64,000 nucleotides of DNA. Source: Termitomyces sp. T153. Taxonomy: Eukaryota > Basidiomycota > Agaricomycetes > Agaricales > Lyophyllaceae. The position numbers were made by a program, and so were the translations under genes. The stretch spans positions 558,001 to 622,000 of the forward strand of contig JACKQL020000028.1 of assembly GCA_018296165.2 (NCBI GenBank), in the 5' to 3' direction. The notes below the pieces were generated by a model. The model made no database searches. It was not told the DNA's origin and worked only from the letters and a program-made list of their open reading frames with translations. Shown here piece after piece: positions 61,408 to 64,000 of the stretch; position 1 is the first letter of the stretch; the number at the start of each line of letters is the position of its first letter.

Positions 61408-62538
61408 TGTCAGGTTCCGCTGACCTTGGGGGCTCAGCTGCACTGGGCAAGTCCTTACTAGGCGGGCGTGATCCCCTTGCACTGGTAACCAAACACCCAA
61501 AAACGTTCCGGGCACTGATGGCTTGTGTGGATAGTTGGTGGGATGTGATCCAGATAGATCTGGGGAGGCCCGGAGAAGTCAGATTGCAAGGAAACGAGAT
61601 GGTCTTGGCAGGGTTCAGGCAGAAGACCGTATGGGAGATTTGCGGAAGCAAAGGAGTAGGCAGCTGTGTGATCAATGGGAGCGGAGCCGGGGTTTGATGG
61701 GAGATCATTTGGAGTTGATGGGATCCAGGACCGAGCGAAGAGCGAGGTTTGGGCCTGGTGAAGGAGTGTTGGGGTTCGTAATCGTAACCACGGAGTTCAT
61801 AAGGTCATTAGGGTTGATGAAGACTTGGGCACAACGGTGGGACGGAGTCACCGAGACAGCATCAGACGAAATGATATGGAACAAGAGTAGATTCGAGTGG
61901 AGGTACAAAATGATAACAAGAATGATAACAAAATGGAGACGAGACAAGACTGGGAGACTGAGATAAGACTGGGAGACTGAGATAAGGAAAACAAAACACA
62001 AAACACGAAACATGAGAAGGAAACAATCAGACCATAGGTAATGTTAAGCAATATCAAGACTAGAGTACAAAGAGCTACTCGACGGCTTATATACTGACTA
62101 CTGGAGAACTTCGGGGTATGTCGGCTGCGGCAGCGGGGCTTGGCAGAGCTTGACGGAGTGGGCAGGTGTCGGTTGCGATCAAGGATCGGGCTGCGCTGAT
62201 ACGTTGATGGGATCATTGGGGAACGCGGGTCGCCCCGAGGTTGTCGTGATACTCTGGAATAGGTCGGAGGAACCAGGGTGTTGAGTTGATGATGGGTGGC
62301 GAAGATCGGGAACAGCAGGGGTGGTTCTTGGGGTTCGGGAGATCCAGGGTAAGTGTCAGTGGCTGCAGGGAAGGCACCAAAGTTGGCCAGGGGGCTGTCG
62401 GAGTTAGCCAGGGAGGTGTCGGAGTTAGCCAAAATAGGCACGGGGCATGGGCGGAAGTTCGGCGGAGCATCAGGGGTTTTTTGGGGGTTCGGGGGGTTGA
62501 TGGACGATGTGCGGGGGTTCAGGGGACGGGTCGTGACA
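61408..62538 (-). repeat. Right LTR (5' LTR in element orientation)
   Basis: 1,131 bp. On the minus strand it holds a TATATAA box at 62093-62087 and the predicted transcript start at 62061. Followed by the target copy CAGGA. Confidence 0.92.
62050..62093 (-). promoter_or_regulatory. LTR core promoter
   Basis: TATATAA at 62093-62087 on the minus strand with a predicted start A at 62061. The same arrangement recurs in the left LTR (about 55813-55859) and in the outer LTR at 54471. The start site is inferred from spacing and from the matching primer-binding site. Confidence 0.6.
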
Positions 62539-63666
62539 CAGGAGACCTAAAAAGAGGACCTAACACTAGTTACTAGATAGGGTAGCTGGCAGTAGGAAGT
62601 TAATAGTTGAGGGCAAGTCAGTGACCATCCCAGAGAACTAGAGCAAAAGTTGTGTTGTGGAGTGAAGTCGAAAGAAGTCACTATTGCTAGCAGAAGTCAC
62701 TATTGCTAGCAGAAGTCACTATTGCTAGTGGAAGTCGCTAGTGACAATAAGGAAAGAAAAAGGGTAAAGACCAATAATGTCACTAAGACAAAGCACCCTC
62801 TTAATGGAGGTAGGGGAGAGTGAGGGAATAAGGTAGAGACAGGGAAAGGCAGCAACAGGAAGACTAAAAATCAAGGGACAAATGTAAACTGGTCGCTAGC
62901 CATAGTCGCTAGCATTGCTAAGTCAGATTAACTAAAATAGGCACCCACAGTTGGCACCACACTAAGTCAAGGTCAAAGTCAAGAAGGCTTATTGCTAAGC
63001 CTGGGTCGAAGGCGATAGAAGAGCAAAAGAAGCAAAGTGAAATCTCTTGCTGGTAAGCTTAAAGATAGCAGTTCTCTGATTGTTCCCTTTTCTAGTGTCT
63101 ATGTACAATCAGTATTTATACATTTCAAAGTATAGTATGGGAAAGTAAACAAATAGGCACCACTAGCAATGGCATCTGTCACTGTGTTTATGGTGCATAC
63201 AAGGTGTCAGTCTGTAACTAAGTGAAAAATCATAGGCAAAGTCTTGGCAGCACCTAATTGTGAATGGAACCAAAAAAAAACAAGTCCGATGTCAATACCT
63301 GAAGCGTAGATGCCATTCAATGTTGGTAAGCTTGGCAAAAGAAATGATAGTAAAAAGGTACGCATCTGATAATTTGTCCATATATAGTAAGAGAATGCTG
63401 TTTTGTTGCTAGAGTTGCTAGGGTCACTAATAATCGTTGCTAGGGAGGGTCTAGGCCTTGATGATTTAGGCCCAAGTTCCAGACTCCATGTGATGTTTCT
63501 CATGATCAGTAAGTCTTGTGGTCACTAAAGTCTCATGCTTTGGTCCAATCCTTGGGCTAGGTCTTGTGTGCTGAGTGTTGTGACTTGTGTCGGATTCAAG
63601 GTAGTCAGCTGCTGCTAAGTCCAAAATGCCAAAAAAATGGTGCTCAGCAATAACTGGGGCTCATCA
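62539..63666 (+). repeat. Second-family LTR (level 2), right part
   Basis: Resumes with CAGGA and runs to GGGGCTCATCA, followed by CTGT. It aligns base for base with 57469-58569, but many CG in that copy are TG or CA here, e.g. GCGCCACTAGCGGCGGCGTC (from 58058) versus GGCACCACTAGCAATGGCAT (from 63156). Hence it is the older copy. Confidence 0.88.
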
Positions 63667-64000
63667 CTGTGATTACAATTACAAACCTCCAACACTCTTT
63701 CACCAACTCCAGACCTCACTACACACTTGGCTCCAAACCCTATCAATCCTCATTGATCCCCCATCAGAACTCCAGCTCCACTCCCATCATTTGCATAGCC
63801 TCTGCCTCCTCTGCACCTGCAATACTCACATACAGACTTATGCCTGAACCCTGCCAAGCCCGTCCCCCTTCCCCACAACTCATTCTCTACTCCTCCAGAC
63901 CTCCCCAGACTTGCTCGGATCAATTCCCACTAACTATCCTCACAAGTCCCCAGTGTTTGGAACACCTCTGAGTGCCTAGTTGTCAGTGCAGGGAATCACA
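63667..64000 (+). repeat. Outer LTR (level 1), right part, cut by window end
   Basis: CTGTGATTACAATTACAAAC continues the LTR that was left at 55138. It matches the reverse complement of 55.2-55.55 kb up to GTCAGTGCAGGGAATCACA at the edge. CpG-poor. Confidence 0.82.

Larger units (their letters stand above)
55174..62538 (-). mobile_element. LTR retrotransposon, 7.4 kb, no recognisable pol
   Basis: Two 1,131-bp direct LTRs (55174-56304 and 61408-62538) start TGTCAGG and end GTGACA, with the same 5-bp target CAGGA at 55169-55173 and 62539-62543. The orientation is minus: a polypurine tract (GAAGGGGGGG on the minus strand, 56307-56320) abuts the left LTR, and a self-complementary primer-binding site abuts the right LTR. 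Apart from the inner solo LTR at 57444-58569, the internal part is about 4 kb. I find no reverse transcriptase, RNase H, integrase or protease motif on either strand, so it is probably non-autonomous (LARD-like). The LTRs differ at roughly 15 positions, mostly C/T or G/A, so insertion was recent. Confidence 0.9.

Overview
The window is nuclear DNA of a filamentous basidiomycete, most likely an agaricomycete. Reasons: genes are dense with short introns (mostly 43-80 nt, GT-AG with a few GC-AG), micro-exons are frequent, and the gene set and transposon families are typical of mushroom-forming fungi. The species cannot be read from the sequence. Coding exons were assembled by hand from splice sites, reading phase and family knowledge; every multi-exon model reported as intact closes in frame.

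Layout. Positions 1-31,000 are mostly genes: the 3' part of a WD40/inositol-polyphosphate 5-phosphatase (+), an MCH1/nodulin-like MFS transporter (-), the leucine-pathway enzyme 2-isopropylmalate synthase LEU4 (-), a DHA1-type drug/polyamine MFS transporter (+), a gene-poor stretch with a mariner-type MITE, a 22-exon laccase-like multicopper oxidase (+), the ribosome-biogenesis factor URB1 (+, about 2,030 aa) and an old-yellow-enzyme oxidoreductase (-). Positions 31,300-35,500 are an island of decayed transposons: a Ty3/Gypsy RNase H remnant and a Tc1/mariner element split by an insertion that carries a solo LTR. Genes resume from 35,655 to 48,672: a cytochrome P450 (-), two basidiomycete hypothetical proteins (-), a SAMHD1-like HD-domain dNTP hydrolase (+) and a secreted protein of unknown function (+). 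From 48,700 to the end the window is repeats: CpG-depleted old sequence with a solo LTR and a gag-like relic, then a four-level nest of LTR elements.

Nest. An outer LTR in reverse orientation starts at 54,035 and runs past the window end. It holds a perfect 20-bp tandem array and was hit by a second LTR family (55,139-63,666, TSD CTGT). That LTR was hit by a 7.4-kb LTR retrotransposon (55,174-62,538, two 1,131-bp LTRs, TSD CAGGA). A younger solo LTR of the second family (57,444-58,569) lies inside that element. CpG decay follows the inferred order of insertion. The 7.4-kb element has no recognisable pol. Its primer-binding site is a 12-nt complement of its own predicted transcript start, which suggests Tf1-like self-priming.

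The genes do not form one pathway cluster. Most are unrelated housekeeping or metabolic genes. The most notable points are: a laccase-like protein that keeps its type-1 copper site but has lost three histidines of the trinuclear site (HWHG to DFDG, HSH to HSQ); a P450 whose I-helix appears to need a 3-nt exon; two GC-AG introns, one behind an 11-nt first coding exon; the self-priming LTR element; and the nested stack.
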